From positions 1,922,001 to 1,986,000 of the forward strand of contig NZ_CP104264.1 of the NCBI RefSeq assembly GCF_025244845.1: a stretch of 64,000 bases of DNA, in the 5' to 3' direction. Below are positions 1-13,537 of the stretch, piece after piece. The first letter of the stretch is position 1. Each line of letters starts with the position of its first letter. Below the pieces are notes generated by a model. That model was given only the letters and a program-made list of their open reading frames with translations, did not search any database and was not told where the DNA came from. The DNA comes from Arthrobacter sp. zg-Y1171 (lineage in GTDB: Bacteria > Actinomycetota > Actinomycetes > Actinomycetales > Micrococcaceae). The translations under genes were made by a program, and so were the position numbers.

Positions 1-172
1 AGTAATGTACGCCGTCTTCTTCACCCGGACGGGGGGCACGGGTGGTGGCCGAGACGGAAAGCCAGACCTCGGGATAGTTGTCCCGGATATAGGTGGATAC
101 AGTGCCCTTGCCAACTGCGGTTGGACCTGCCAGAACTGTCAGCCGCGGTTGCGACACGTAAACCTCATTCAC
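1..172 (-). CDS. gmk: guanylate kinase, N-terminal part (cut by window edge)
   Basis: Phosphorylates GMP to GDP with ATP in the cytoplasm. The 57 visible residues show the P-loop GPTAVGKGT at residues 16-24 and the following [11 protein letters not shown] segment, which is the GMP-binding start of the guanylate kinase core. The rest lies left of the window. The start is a GTG: an in-frame stop lies 12 nt upstream, and no in-frame ATG exists nearby (an overlapping ATG is out of frame). An AGGAGG sits 16 nt upstream, which is a long spacing. It directly follows mihF, the same neighbour order as mihF-gmk in mycobacteria, so the two are probably co-transcribed downstream of the pyrimidine genes. 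Confidence 0.9.
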   Translation of the reverse strand, partial: MNEVYVSQPRLTVLAGPTAVGKGTVSTYIRDNYPEVWLSVSATTRAPRPGEEDGVHY

Positions 173-198
173 TCGTTGTTATTGCGGGCCTCCTGAGC

Positions 199-516
199 CT
201 AATGGCTCGCCAGCAGGTCTATCAGCGCCTTGCGCTGATGCACGCCCAACCCCCGGACCCGGCGGGTGGGCGCAATACCTACCGTAGCCATTATTCCAGC
301 TGCGCGGCGCTCCCCGACACCAGGCAGGGCGCGCAGCAGGTCCATGACCTTCAGCCGGCCAACCGCTTCCTCGCCGGAACGGGACAGGATGACTTCCTCG
401 ATGCTGAGATCACCGGACTTGATACGTGACTTGACCTCCGCACGGACTGCCCGGGCCGCGGTGGCCTTTTCGCGGGCGAGCGTACGCTCGGCTTCTGTCA
501 GTGGCTTGAGGTTCAA
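199..516 (-). CDS. mihF: integration host factor, actinobacterial type (mIHF)
   Basis: A 105-residue basic nucleoid-associated protein of the actinobacterial mIHF/sIHF family. This family binds and bends DNA and supports lambda integrase-type recombination and nucleoid compaction; it is unrelated to E. coli IHF. The sequence opens with a basic helix (LTEAERTLAREKATAARAVR), then RAEVKSRIKSGDLSI, and carries the helix-turn-helix/H2TH-like core LLRALPGVGERRAAGIMATVGI near residues 60-81, followed by the RRVRGLGVHQR tail typical of the family. The length matches the usual 100-110 residues. It lies between pyrF and gmk, as in M. tuberculosis, where mihF precedes gmk. Confidence 0.93.
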   Translation of the reverse strand: MNLKPLTEAERTLAREKATAARAVRAEVKSRIKSGDLSIEEVILSRSGEEAVGRLKVMDLLRALPGVGERRAAGIMATVGIAPTRRVRGLGVHQRKALIDLLASH

Positions 517-628
517 GAGACGCTCCCGGACGAAGACACACCGCTGTCAGCGGCTCTGCTGGTAGCTCCGAACCTATCCGCAATCGAAGCCCAATTGCAA
601 TGGAACCCGATTCGCAGACGCCGCTCCC

Positions 629-1490
629 CTAGCGTACGGATGCCAGCTCCGATCCGGTCCGCAGTGCTGCGTCGAGGAGGCCCCGGGGGTCGGGGCCGGC
701 CCGCAGGATGCCGCGGCTGGAGGTGGCCAGGACATTGGGGTACGCCGCAGCGAAGGTTCCGCGCAGGTCGGCGGCGGTTGCCCCCTGGGCGCCCAGGCCC
801 GGAGCGAGCAGCGGTGCCCGCGAGGCGGCAAGGTCGATCTCCAGATCTGCCAGTGCCGTGCCGACGGTCGCGCCGACCACAAGTCCCACGGAGCCCAGTT
901 CCGTCCCGGAACCACCTCCCGGGCCGGCATTTTCCGCCGCTGCCGCGTCCACGATCCGGGCAGCCACGGACCGTTCCGCTCCCCCGGCGCCGACGTGCTG
1001 AACGGACGCCCCTTCCGGGTTTGACGTGAGTGCCAGGACAAATACACCGCGTCCGGTGGCAGCCGCAAGGTCCAGGGCGGGCCGCAGGGACCCGAACCCG
1101 AGATACGGACTGAGCGTCACGGCGTCGGCCGCCAGCGGCGAACCGTCCCGCAGCCACGCGTCCGCATAGGCTGCCATCGTGGAGCCGATGTCCCCGCGCT
1201 TGGCGTCGGCGATACTGAGCACGCCGGCGTCCGAACACTCCTGCAGCAGGCGTTCCAGGACCGCCAGCCCGGCGGATCCGTGGCGTTCGTACAGCGCCAC
1301 CTGTGGCTTCACGGCCGCAACCTGCTCCCCCACCGCCGCGAGGACGGTGAGGGAAAAACGTTCGAGCCCGGCGACGTCGTCGTTCAGGCCCCACTGGGCC
1401 AGCAGTTCGGGGTGCGGATCGATGCCGACGCACAGCTGCCCGCGGCGGTCCATGGCCGCGCGCAGCCGCGCACCGAAAGCGGGACGTTCC

Positions 1491-1498
<8 letters not shown>
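629..1498 (-). CDS. pyrF: orotidine 5'-phosphate decarboxylase
   Basis: Last step of UMP synthesis: OMP to UMP plus CO2. The 289-residue protein has the long type-2 form used by actinobacteria. The catalytic segment [19 protein letters not shown] is present, with the Asp-x-Lys-x-x-Asp triad at about residues 98-103 and an upstream VKPQ lysine at 64. The C-terminal [16 protein letters not shown] loop fits the phosphate-binding region. The start codon overlaps the 3' end of carB by 8 nt, so the two are translationally coupled in the pyr operon. It is the last pyrimidine gene before mihF. Confidence 0.96.
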
Positions 1499-4783
<3,285 letters not shown>

Positions 4784-4784
<1 letters not shown>

Positions 4785-5962
4785 TAGATGCTTTCCTTGC
4801 TCTTGCTGGCTGCCATAAGCTCGACGAAGCGGTCAAAGAGGTAGGCGGAGTCGTGCGGTCCGGCGGCAGCCTCGGGGTGGTACTGGACCGAGAAGGCGGG
4901 GAGGTCGAGGCAGGCGAGGCCCTCGACGACGTCGTCGTTCAGGCTGACGTGGCTGACCTCCACCCGGCCGTAGCGGGCTTCCGGTGCAGTGACGGGGCCG
5001 TCCAGCGGGGCGTCGACGGCGAATCCGTGGTTCTGGCTGGTGATTTCCACCTTGCCGGTCCGCCGGTCCAGGACGGGCTGGTTGATCCCGCGGTGCCCGT
5101 AGCGCAGCTTGTAGGTGCCGAAGCCCAGGGCACGCCCGAGGATCTGGTTGCCGAAGCAGATCCCGAAGAACGGAATGCGGGCATCCAGCACTTCGCGCAG
5201 CAGGTCCACCTGGACATCGGCGGTGGCCGGGTCGCCGGGGCCGTTGGACATAAACACGCCGTCGGCGCCCAGGGCTTTGATGTCCTCGAAGGTGGAGGCG
5301 GCGGGCAGCACATACGTGCGGATGCCGCGCTCGGCCAGGCGCACCGGGGTCATGGACTTGATGCCCAGGTCGATGGCGGCAACGGTGAACAGCGGGTCGC
5401 CGGCCCAGCCGTGGTCTGCCGGGTCAATGAGGTAGGTTTCGTCCACGCTGACCTCTTCGGCCAGCCGTGCGCCCTCCATACCCTGCTGGGCACGGACCTC
5501 GGCGAGCAGTTCGCTGTCGGGGCGTTCGGCGTCGGGCCCGGAGAAAATCCCGGCCTTCATGGCCCCGCGTTCGCGCAGGTGCCGGGTCACGGCGCGGGTG
5601 TCGACGCCGGAGATGCCGACGACGCCCTGATCCGCCAGCTGCTCGTCCAGGGTGGATTCGGAACGCCAGCTCGAGGGGCGGCGGGCGGCGTCGCGCACGA
5701 TGTACCCGGCCACCCAGATCCGCCGGGACTCGGCGTCGTCGCCGTTGACTCCGGTGTTGCCGATATGCGGGGCCGTCTGGACCACGAGCTGCCGGGCATA
5801 GGAGGGGTCGGTGATGGTCTCCTGGTAGCCGGTCATGCCGGTGGCAAACACCGCTTCGCCCAGGGCCGTTCCCTGCGCACCGTAGGCACGCCCGCGGAAG
5901 GTGCGGCCGTCTTCCAGCATGAGGACGGCGGGCGTGGGGTTGATGGTTTCGTGAACTGTCAC
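4784..5962 (-). CDS. carA: carbamoyl-phosphate synthase small subunit (glutaminase)
   Basis: Hydrolyses glutamine and passes ammonia to CarB. The 392 residues contain the N-terminal CPSase small-chain domain and a class I glutamine amidotransferase domain. The nucleophile Cys269 lies in FFGICFGNQ and the catalytic pair His362/Glu364 in [11 protein letters not shown]. The start is GTG, overlapping the stop of the upstream PH-like gene by 4 nt (GTGA), and its stop overlaps the carB ATG by one base. It lies in the middle of the pyr operon, so it is probably under PyrR control from the pyrR leader. Confidence 0.97.
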
Positions 5963-6474
5963 AGTTGTTCCTCGCTAGGGGTGGCCGATTCCGGCAGAAG
6001 TTCGGTAATGGCGCGGACAAGGGGAGTCTTCTCATCCGAGGAGCGGGTACGGAAGCCGGTATCCACGCGCTTGGGGCCCAGCTGCCAGGTCACAATCACC
6101 AATCCGTCCTTTTCGACGAATTTTCCGGCTATGCCGCGCTCCAGGCGGACGCCGTGCAGGTCCTGCCGCGGAATCCAGAGGTCGTCGGCACCGGAACGGG
6201 CAAACAGCACGCCTTCGGGGAAAACCGCCGCGGTGGCGTTGGACTTTACGCCCAGGCCGTAGAGTGCCACGCGGTCCAGCCAGTCACCGGCGGTGGTGGT
6301 GGCGACGTATTGGCCGAGTGCCTGGAAGCCCGGATCAGAGAGTTCGTCCGGCAGGGGCAGGGGGCGGGGCGTGTCCTGCTGGCGGCGTCGTCGGCCGCGC
6401 CAGCCCAGGGCGAACAGGCCCAGGACCACGACGATAAGGGCGGCCAGGCCCAGGAAGAAAAAGACCAGTTCCAT
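5959..6474 (-). CDS. membrane-anchored PH-like domain protein of the pyrimidine operon
   Basis: A 171-residue protein of unknown function. Residues 1-24 form one hydrophobic anchor ([20 protein letters not shown]), followed by a very basic stretch [10 protein letters not shown], so the rest should face the cytoplasm. The remaining roughly 130 residues look like a small beta-rich bacterial PH-like fold ([27 protein letters not shown]...VIVTWQLG). An uncharacterised membrane protein occupies the same slot between pyrC and carA in mycobacteria (Rv1382), so the association with pyrimidine synthesis is conserved across the phylum. It is coupled on both sides: its ATG overlaps the pyrC stop by one base and its stop overlaps the carA GTG by four. 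The PH-like assignment is from pattern recall, not a search. Confidence 0.75.
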   Translation of the reverse strand: MELVFFFLGLAALIVVVLGLFALGWRGRRRRQQDTPRPLPLPDELSDPGFQALGQYVATTTAGDWLDRVALYGLGVKSNATAAVFPEGVLFARSGADDLWIPRQDLHGVRLERGIAGKFVEKDGLVIVTWQLGPKRVDTGFRTRSSDEKTPLVRAITELLPESATPSEEQL

Positions 6475-7802
6475 CAGGATTCCTTTGCGGCAGCGGGGTG
6501 GGGCGTGTTCAGTCTGCCGTTCAGGACGGTGGGGTGGCCGGCGTAGAAAACCGCTTCGACTCCACCGGGCAGTTCCAGTCCGGCAAACGGACTGTTGCGT
6601 CCCTTGCTAGCCATCTTAGAAGGGTCGACCCTCCTTCGCGCAGACGGGTCCACCAATATGACGTTGGCCGGTTCGCCGGCGGCAAGGGGCCTGCCTTGGC
6701 CCGCCACCCGGCCGATCAGCGCAGGGGTGGAAGAGGTGACCCGGGCGAAACCTGCCCAGTCCATCAGCCCCGTGTCGATCATGGCGTGCTGCACCACGGA
6801 CAGCGCGGTCTCCAGGCCGGTCATGCCCATGGCCGCCGTCGCCCACTCGCCTTCCTTGTGTTCGCTGGGATGCGGGGCGTGGTCGGTGCCGACAATATCG
6901 ATGGTGCCGTCGGCGAGGCCGCGGCGGACCGCCTGCACATCCGCTTCGGTGCGCAGGGGCGGGTTCACCTTGTAGACCGGATCGTAGGTGCGGACCAGTT
7001 CGTCGGTGAGCAGCAGATGGTGGGGGGTAACCTCGGCGGTAACCCGGATGCCGCGTTCCTTGGCCCACCGGATGATTTCCACCGACCCGGCGGTGGACAG
7101 GTGGCAGACATGCAGGCGGGAGCCCGTGTGCCGTGCCAGCAGGACGTCGCGGGCGATGATGGATTCCTCGGCGACGGCGGGCCAGCCGGCCAGTCCGAGG
7201 ACGGCGCTGACTTCGCCTTCGTTCATCTGTGCCCCCTCGGTGAGGCGGGGCTCCTGCGCGTGCTGGGCAACGACGCCGTCGAACGCCTTCACATATTCCA
7301 GCGCACGGCGCATCAGCACCGGGTCCGAAACGCACTTGCCGTCGTCGGAAAACACCCGCACCCGGGCCCGGGAGTCGGCCATCGCGCCGAGTTCCGCCAG
7401 CTGCCGGCCTTCCAGGCCTACCGTGACCGCCCCGACGGGACGCACGTCCACCCAGCCGGCCCGCTCCCCCAGGCTGAGGACCTGTTCCACCACGCCGGCG
7501 GTGTCTGCAACCGGCATGCTGTTGGCCATGGCGTGTACGGCGGTGAAGCCGCCGAGTGCCGCGGCACGGGTGCCGGTCTCTACGGTTTCGGCGTCTTCCC
7601 GGCCGGGTTCGCGCAGGTGCGTGTGCAGGTCCACCATGCCGGGCAGGGCGATCAGGCCCTCCGCCTCGACCACGGCGGCGCCGGGAGGCACCGGCAGTTC
7701 AGGGGCGACGGCGGTGATGGTGCCGTCTTCGATGCGGATATCCGCACGTTCGGTGCCGAGCAGTGACGCTCCGCGGATCAGATAGGTGCCGGTAGTGCTC
7801 AT
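6474..7802 (-). CDS. pyrC: dihydroorotase
   Basis: Third step of UMP synthesis: cyclises N-carbamoyl-aspartate to dihydroorotate. The 442-residue class I dihydroorotase has the metal-binding motif [13 protein letters not shown] with His60 and His62 near the start of the amidohydrolase barrel. Further metal-ligand histidines lie in VAQHAQE and [11 protein letters not shown], and the catalytic Asp in GTDHAPHP. The start overlaps the pyrB stop by 4 nt (ATGA), and its stop overlaps the PH-like gene by one base. All expected active-site blocks are present. Confidence 0.97.
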   Translation of the reverse strand: MSTTGTYLIRGASLLGTERADIRIEDGTITAVAPELPVPPGAAVVEAEGLIALPGMVDLHTHLREPGREDAETVETGTRAAALGGFTAVHAMANSMPVADTAGVVEQVLSLGERAGWVDVRPVGAVTVGLEGRQLAELGAMADSRARVRVFSDDGKCVSDPVLMRRALEYVKAFDGVVAQHAQEPRLTEGAQMNEGEVSAVLGLAGWPAVAEESIIARDVLLARHTGSRLHVCHLSTAGSVEIIRWAKERGIRVTAEVTPHHLLLTDELVRTYDPVYKVNPPLRTEADVQAVRRGLADGTIDIVGTDHAPHPSEHKEGEWATAAMGMTGLETALSVVQHAMIDTGLMDWAGFARVTSSTPALIGRVAGQGRPLAAGEPANVILVDPSARRRVDPSKMASKGRNSPFAGLELPGGVEAVFYAGHPTVLNGRLNTPHPAAAKES

Positions 7803-8794
7803 CGGGGCTGCTCCTGCTGGGTACGGGGGGTGCTGTTCTCTCCGGAGAGCAGCAGGTAAAGGGCGGCCATCCGCACCGAAACGCCGTTGCGGACCTGGTC
7901 CAGGACGGTCGAGCGGGGCGAATCAGCGGCACGGGCGGAAATTTCCAGCCCGCGGTTCATCGGACCGGGGTGCATGATGATGGTGTCCGTCAGGCCCAGG
8001 GTGTCCAGCCGGTCGAGGCGGACGTCGTCCAGGCCCCAGCGGCGGGAATACTCGCGGACGGAGGGGAAGAAGGCAGATTGCATCCGTTCCCCCTGCACCC
8101 GCAGCATCATGACGGCATCCGGCCGGGTCGCCAGTGCCTCGTCCAGGTCGTAACTGACGGTGCAGGGCCAGGATTCGACGCCGAACGGCAGCAGCGTGGG
8201 CGGTGCAACCAGGGTGACTTCCGCGCCCAGTGTCCGAAGCAGCCACAGATCCGAGCGGGCGACCCGCGAATGCAGCACGTCCCCGGCAATCACCACCTTC
8301 ATTCCGGCCAGGTCGGTGCCGGTGGATTCCGTACCGTGCAGCCGCGCCCAGTGCCGTCGCATGGTGAAGGCATCCAGCAGCGCCTGGGTGGGGTGTTCGT
8401 GCGTGCCGTCCCCGGCGTTGAGAACTGCGGCATCTATCCAGCCCGAGGACGCCAGCCGCGCCGGCGCGCCGGAGGAACCGTGCCGAATCACTACGGCGTC
8501 GGCACCCATGGCAGCCAGCGTCTGTGCAGTGTCCTTCAGTGATTCGCCCTTGGAGACCGACGATCCCTTGGCGGAGAAATTGATGACGTCGGCGGACAGC
8601 CGTTTCGCGGCCGCCTCAAAGGAGATGCGCGTGCGGGTGGAGTCCTCGAAGAAGAGGTTCACCACGGTGCGCCCGCGCAGGGCCGGAAGCTTCTTTACTT
8701 CCCGTTCCCCTACTGCGGCCATCTGCTCTGCCGTATCCAGGATGGCCAGGGCGTCGGACCGGCTGAGGTCCAGCGTGGACAGGAGGTGCCTCAT
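7799..8794 (-). CDS. pyrB: aspartate carbamoyltransferase catalytic subunit
   Basis: Second step of UMP synthesis: carbamoyl phosphate plus aspartate gives carbamoyl-aspartate. The 331 residues contain the carbamoyl-phosphate loop [13 protein letters not shown] (Ser52-Thr-Arg-Thr-Arg56), the [12 protein letters not shown] block, and the aspartate-domain signature HPGPMNRG. No pyrI regulatory chain is adjacent, as expected for actinobacteria. It sits between pyrR and pyrC with 4-nt overlaps at both ends, so expression should follow pyrR translation closely. Confidence 0.97.
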   Translation of the reverse strand: MRHLLSTLDLSRSDALAILDTAEQMAAVGEREVKKLPALRGRTVVNLFFEDSTRTRISFEAAAKRLSADVINFSAKGSSVSKGESLKDTAQTLAAMGADAVVIRHGSSGAPARLASSGWIDAAVLNAGDGTHEHPTQALLDAFTMRRHWARLHGTESTGTDLAGMKVVIAGDVLHSRVARSDLWLLRTLGAEVTLVAPPTLLPFGVESWPCTVSYDLDEALATRPDAVMMLRVQGERMQSAFFPSVREYSRRWGLDDVRLDRLDTLGLTDTIIMHPGPMNRGLEISARAADSPRSTVLDQVRNGVSVRMAALYLLLSGENSTPRTQQEQPR

Positions 8795-9375
8795 GCAGTG
8801 CCCTCGATGACCACTTCGTCTGTGGCCGCTTCACCCGTGGCCGCGCTGTCGCTTTCGGCCAGCCGGACCCGGACCTGTTCGATGGATGCGGTGGGCAGGT
8901 TCTTGCCCACATGGTCTGCCCGGATGGGCAGTTCGCGGTGGCCGCGGTCCACGAGCACTGCCAGCCGGACGATGCGCGGCCGGCCCAGGTCCACGAGGGC
9001 ATCGAGCGCGGAACGGATGGTGCGGCCGGAATACAGGACGTCGTCCACCAGCACCACCACTTTGTCGTCAATCCCGGTGACCGGGACGCGGGTGGCGTAG
9101 GGCGGCCGGGTGGGCCTGCGGGCGAGGTCGTCACGGAACATGGTGACGTCGAGCTGGCCGGTGATGGCAGCGGGATCGACGCCGGGAGCCGCCGCCGCGA
9201 TCTTGGCGGCCAGGCGCTGGGCCAGCGGATAACCGCGGCGCGGGATCCCCATCAGGACCAGGTCTTCGGGACCTTTGTTGGCCTCGAGGATCTCGTAGGC
9301 AATACGCGTCAGGGCGCGGTCGATGTCAGCTGAAGACAAAACAGTACGGCTGGAAAGAGCATCTTTGGCCGTCAT
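8791..9375 (-). CDS. pyrR: bifunctional pyr operon regulator / uracil phosphoribosyltransferase PyrR
   Basis: A UMP-responsive RNA-binding regulator of the pyr genes with weak uracil phosphoribosyltransferase activity. The 194 residues show the type I PRTase PRPP loop [10 protein letters not shown] at 110-119 and the upstream [12 protein letters not shown] block. It is the first gene of the operon and overlaps pyrB by 4 nt. The ATG is preceded by a strong GGAAGGAGG Shine-Dalgarno, and immediately upstream of that lies a hairpin matching the PyrR recognition loop (separate entry). PyrR probably represses its own translation and that of the coupled downstream genes. Confidence 0.96.
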   Translation of the reverse strand: MTAKDALSSRTVLSSADIDRALTRIAYEILEANKGPEDLVLMGIPRRGYPLAQRLAAKIAAAAPGVDPAAITGQLDVTMFRDDLARRPTRPPYATRVPVTGIDDKVVVLVDDVLYSGRTIRSALDALVDLGRPRIVRLAVLVDRGHRELPIRADHVGKNLPTASIEQVRVRLAESDSAATGEAATDEVVIEGTA

Positions 9376-9390
9376 ATTCGCTTCCTCCTT

Positions 9391-9412
9391 CCCCGCCTCA
9401 CAGGACGGAATT
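9391..9412 (-). promoter_or_regulatory. PyrR-binding RNA hairpin in the pyrR leader
   Basis: Read on the minus strand, the leader contains GTCCTGTGAGGC at 9406-9395. This closely matches the PyrR anti-antiterminator loop known from Bacillus (UCCAGAGAGGCU type). The stem pairs CC-G-(bulged U)-CC with GG-C-GG around the loop TGTGA, reproducing the characteristic bulged base. The Shine-Dalgarno AGGAGG (9389-9384) begins only a few bases downstream, and no terminator hairpin is visible. The likely mode is therefore translational repression, as proposed for mycobacteria, rather than attenuation. Confidence 0.7.
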
Positions 9413-9432
9413 TAAAGGTTGAATGCGGCACC

Positions 9433-9438
9433 AAGCTA
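9433..9438 (-). promoter_or_regulatory. candidate -10 element for the pyr operon
   Basis: TAGCTT on the minus strand fits TANNNT. It would start transcription near 9426, giving a leader of about 50 nt that contains the PyrR hairpin and the Shine-Dalgarno. No convincing -35 is visible. Confidence 0.35.
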
Positions 9439-9491
9439 TCACAGGCCACGCCGCCGCCCGCTGTGTGTGACGGGATATGCCGCGGTGGAAC

Positions 9492-9497
9492 TATCCT
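9492..9497 (+). promoter_or_regulatory. candidate -10 element for the PrsW-like gene
   Basis: TATCCT, with a partial -35 (GTGACG at 9467-9472, 19-nt spacer). The predicted start near 9504 would leave an 18-nt leader before the chosen ATG, and would place the six-codon minigene ATG at 9505 at the very 5' end of the transcript. Confidence 0.4.
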
Positions 9498-9504
9498 GTC
9501 TGCT

Positions 9505-9525
9505 ATGAGCAGGCCCAGCGCATGA
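9505..9525 (+). CDS. candidate six-codon leaderless minigene coupled to the PrsW-like gene
   Basis: ATG at 9505 opens a frame encoding MSRPSA and ending at TGA 9523-9525. The stop overlaps the start of the downstream protease gene in an ATGA arrangement (ATG at 9522). The minigene begins 7 nt after a TATCCT -10 element, the geometry of a leaderless mRNA. Whether it is translated is unknown; it could be a coupling or attenuating upstream ORF, or chance. Confidence 0.3.
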   Translation: MSRPSA

Positions 9526-10739
9526 GCGCACCCGGTATCTACCCTGACCAGCAGCATCCCGCCCCTCCGGGCTACGGCGCTGCCGACGGCGCCGCACCTG
9601 TCCAGCCGTTCTGGTCCCCTCCGGCACCACGCCGGGACAAGGGCCTGGCAGCCACCGTGGTGCTGATTGCGCTCTCCTCCGTGGCCCTGGCCTGGGTGGG
9701 CATGTACCTTCTCGACGGCCTCGGCCCGCCGGCCTTCATTTTCTGCGGGCTCCTGGCGCTGGTTCCCCTGGGCATCTGCGTGCTGGGTATCTGGTGGGTG
9801 GACCGGTGGGAGCCGGAACCGCGAAGCAGCCTGGTTTTCTCGTTCCTGTGGGGTGCCGGGGTTTCGGTGGCCATCGCCCTGGTGGTTGGCCCGTACTTCA
9901 CGTTTGCCCTGCTGGAGCTGGTCCCCTACGGCTCGGCGGACCTGCTGGGCGCGGTGGTCCAGGCTCCCGTAGTGGAGGAAATCGCCAAGGGCCTGGGCAT
10001 CCTCCTGCTGCTGCTGGTCCGCCGGCGGATCTTTGACGGGCCGGTGGACGGCATCGTGTTTGCGGCTGCCGTGGCAGCGGGGTTCGCCTTCACGGAAAAC
10101 ATCCTCTATTTCGGGGCAGCGCTGCGGACAGCCGGGCCCGAGACGGTGTACGAGCTCGGGTTTATTTTCATCCTCCGCGGGCTGCTCTCCCCCTTTGCGC
10201 ATGTCCTGTTCACCGCCTGCACCGGGCTCGCCCTGGGCCTGGCGGCGCGGCGTGCGGGCAACGCGTGGATCCTGCCGGCCTTCGCCATCGGATTGATTCC
10301 CGCCATTCTGGGGCACATGCTGTGGAACGGCGGTCCCGCGTTGTTTTTCGGGGACTTCTTCCTCTTCTACTTCCTGCTCCAGGTTCCGTTCTTCGGCGCG
10401 GCGGTCACCGGGGTATGGCTGCTGCGCCGCGCGGAGCAGCGCCTGACCCTGCAACGGCTTTCCGAATACGCAGCGGCGGGCTGGTTCACCCCCGCAGAAG
10501 TGCGGATGCTGGCCACCGGCGCCGGCCGCCGCCAGGCAATGGGCTGGGCACGGGCCACCGGGGCGGCACCGCACATGAAGGAGTTCATCCGGCGTGCCAC
10601 CCGCCTGGCCTTGACCCGGCAGCAGATAGCCTCCGGCCGGGATGTCAGCGCCAATATGGAGTACGAGCGGACCTTGCTGGGAGAACTCACCGGCATCCGG
10701 ACCACTATGCTGGCCGGGCAGGCGCTGCAGGCCAGGTGA
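9522..10739 (+). CDS. PrsW-type intramembrane metalloprotease
   Basis: A 405-residue multi-pass membrane protein of the PrsW (CAAX-protease-like) family. Members cleave membrane substrates such as anti-sigma factors; the substrate here is unknown. A proline-rich cytoplasmic N-terminus (residues 1-40) is followed by about eight hydrophobic segments. The family motifs are present: glutamate pair EEIAKG (152-157), FAFTEN with Glu192-Asn193, and histidines in SPFAHVLFTA and ILGHMLWNG. The start at 9522 was chosen over the in-frame ATG at 9477 because a TATCCT -10 lies between them. It is divergent from pyrR and ends in a strong shared terminator with nusB. Confidence 0.88.
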   Translation: MSAPGIYPDQQHPAPPGYGAADGAAPVQPFWSPPAPRRDKGLAATVVLIALSSVALAWVGMYLLDGLGPPAFIFCGLLALVPLGICVLGIWWVDRWEPEPRSSLVFSFLWGAGVSVAIALVVGPYFTFALLELVPYGSADLLGAVVQAPVVEEIAKGLGILLLLLVRRRIFDGPVDGIVFAAAVAAGFAFTENILYFGAALRTAGPETVYELGFIFILRGLLSPFAHVLFTACTGLALGLAARRAGNAWILPAFAIGLIPAILGHMLWNGGPALFFGDFFLFYFLLQVPFFGAAVTGVWLLRRAEQRLTLQRLSEYAAAGWFTPAEVRMLATGAGRRQAMGWARATGAAPHMKEFIRRATRLALTRQQIASGRDVSANMEYERTLLGELTGIRTTMLAGQALQAR

Positions 10740-10753
10740 AACGGCTGGAAACG

Positions 10754-10789
10754 CAGAAAAGACCGGCCCCGCGGGGCCGGTCTTTTCTG
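10754..10789. terminator. bidirectional terminator, PrsW-like gene / nusB
   Basis: A perfect 36-base palindrome with 18-base arms (CAGAAAAGACCGGCCCCG and its complement). The A-run and T-run flank a GC-rich core, so it reads as an intrinsic terminator on both strands. It lies between the convergent ends of the PrsW-like gene and nusB. Confidence 0.9.
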
Positions 10790-10802
10790 GCTTGGATCCT
10801 GC

Positions 10803-11213
10803 CTAGGCCAGCAGGGAGGGCTTCAGTTCCTGCAGCCGTCCGAGCAGGCCGTTGATGAAGGCCGGGGATTCGTCCGTGGAGAGCGCTTTCGCCAATTCCA
10901 CGGCTTCGCTGATGGCCACTTTGTCGGGAACGTCGTCGTTGTAGAGAAGTTCCCAAGTGCCCAGGCGGAGGATGATGCGGTCCACCGAAGGCATGCGATC
11001 AAGCGTCCAGCCCTGCGAATACGTGCTCAGGAACTCATCGATCTGCTCCTGCATCGCAACCACGCCTTCCACCAGGTCCATGGTGTAGGGGTTGATGGTC
11101 TGGTCGGTCTTTTCGCGGCGGGCCCGAATGGCATCGAAGGCAGAAACCGAACGCTGTTCGGCTTCGAAAAGGACCTCCAGTGCCCGGGTCCGTGCTTTAC
11201 TGCGTGCACTCAC
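10803..11213 (-). CDS. nusB: transcription antitermination factor NusB
   Basis: An all-helical 136-residue RNA-binding protein that, with NusE/S10, binds boxA RNA and promotes rRNA antitermination. The sequence begins with [20 protein letters not shown] and ends with the family block [31 protein letters not shown], which is diagnostic. The GTG start overlaps the efp stop by 4 nt (GTGA). It is the last gene of the alaS-aro-efp block and is followed by the 36-bp terminator. Confidence 0.96.
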   Translation of the reverse strand: MSARSKARTRALEVLFEAEQRSVSAFDAIRARREKTDQTINPYTMDLVEGVVAMQEQIDEFLSTYSQGWTLDRMPSVDRIILRLGTWELLYNDDVPDKVAISEAVELAKALSTDESPAFINGLLGRLQELKPSLLA

Positions 11214-11773
11214 TCGTTAACGCGTCCCAGGTAGTCGCCGGTGCGGGTGTCGACCTTGACCTTGGTGCCCTGCTCCAGGAACAGGGGCACCTGGATCTCG
11301 TAGCCGGTCTCGATGGTGGCGGGCTTGGTGCCGCCGGTGGAGCGGTCGCCCTGCAGGCCCGGCTCGGTGTACGTGATCTCCATGGTGACCGACGGCGGCA
11401 GTTCGATGTACAGCGGCGAACCCTCGTGGATCGCGATGGTGACCATCATGGACTCCATCATGAAGTTCGCGTTGTCACCGACAATCTTGCCGGGGACCGT
11501 GAGCTGGTCGAAGTCGGAGGTGTCCATGAAGACGTAGTCTTCGCCGTCCTGGTACAGGTACTGGTAGTCGCGGCGGTCCACCGTGGCGGTCTCGACCTTG
11601 ATGCCGGCGTTGAACGTCTTGTCCACTACCTTGCCCGAAGTCACGTTGCGCATCTTGGTACGGACGAACGCACCACCCTTGCCCGGCTTCACGTGCTGGA
11701 ACTCGATGATGCTCCAGAGGTTGCCTTCAAGCTTCAGCACGGTGCCGTTCTTGATGTCGTTGGTCGTCGCCAC
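11210..11773 (-). CDS. efp: elongation factor P
   Basis: Relieves ribosome stalling at polyproline stretches. At 187 residues it is the usual length, with the three beta-barrel domains. The tip loop reads [10 protein letters not shown] with Lys32 at the functional position. Actinobacterial EF-P is reported to work with an unmodified lysine, and no epmA/epmB/epmC partner is seen here. The loop is PGKGG rather than the palindromic PGKGP described for relatives. It has a GTG start preceded by GGAAGAG. A 99-nt gap from aroB leaves room for its own promoter, and nusB is coupled downstream. Confidence 0.97.
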   Translation of the reverse strand: MATTNDIKNGTVLKLEGNLWSIIEFQHVKPGKGGAFVRTKMRNVTSGKVVDKTFNAGIKVETATVDRRDYQYLYQDGEDYVFMDTSDFDQLTVPGKIVGDNANFMMESMMVTIAIHEGSPLYIELPPSVTMEITYTEPGLQGDRSTGGTKPATIETGYEIQVPLFLEQGTKVKVDTRTGDYLGRVNE

Positions 11774-11872
11774 AGTTTCTCTTCCGTTGTCCGTCTAGAT
11801 ATTGTTCGTCAGTCATTAGTCAAAGTGCGTTTTATTCAAGTCCGTCGACTATTCTACCCGCTCGCGCGGAAC

Positions 11873-12994
<1,122 letters not shown>

Positions 12995-13537
12995 CTAGTC
13001 TTCTCCTTTGATGAGGACGGAAGTCAGCCGGTCAATAATGGCCGGAACAGTAAGTCCCCTGGTGTCAATGGTGATGTCGGCCAGGGATTCGTATATGGGG
13101 CGGCGGATGTCCGCCAGCTCCTGCCAGCGCCGGACGGGGTCCGGTGCGAGCAGTGGACGGTGGCCTGCACGGGTGATCCGTGGAAGCACGGTGGCAAGGT
13201 CCGTATCCAGAAACACTACAGTGGCGCGGCCGAGCAGTTGCTGGGTCCCCGAGTCCAGCACCGCGCCCCCGCCCAGTGAAATCACCGTGGGCACCCGGGC
13301 CTCAAGGGCCGCGGCAACGGCCCGCGCTTCAACCTCGCGGAAATAGTGCTCGCCGTAGGCGCTGAAAATGCCGGCAATGGGGCCGTACCGTGCCACGACG
13401 GCCTCGTCCGTGTCCAGGAAGGGCATCCCGTGGCGGGCGGCGAACCCGCGTCCGACGACGGACTTCCCGGCGGCCATAAAGCCCATCAGGACCAGGTGCC
13501 GATCGAGCCCGCTGGACCTGCCGCTCCTAGGAGACAT
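12995..13537 (-). CDS. aroK: shikimate kinase
   Basis: Phosphorylates the 3-hydroxyl of shikimate with ATP. The 180 residues contain the P-loop GFMAAGKS at 19-26, the shikimate-binding [13 protein letters not shown] segment, the [10 protein letters not shown] motif, and the lid region around [12 protein letters not shown]. The start overlaps the aroC 3' end by 11 nt. The first 13 residues precede the first beta strand, and no better in-frame start is evident. Confidence 0.96.
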   Translation of the reverse strand: MSPRSGRSSGLDRHLVLMGFMAAGKSVVGRGFAARHGMPFLDTDEAVVARYGPIAGIFSAYGEHYFREVEARAVAAALEARVPTVISLGGGAVLDSGTQQLLGRATVVFLDTDLATVLPRITRAGHRPLLAPDPVRRWQELADIRRPIYESLADITIDTRGLTVPAIIDRLTSVLIKGED

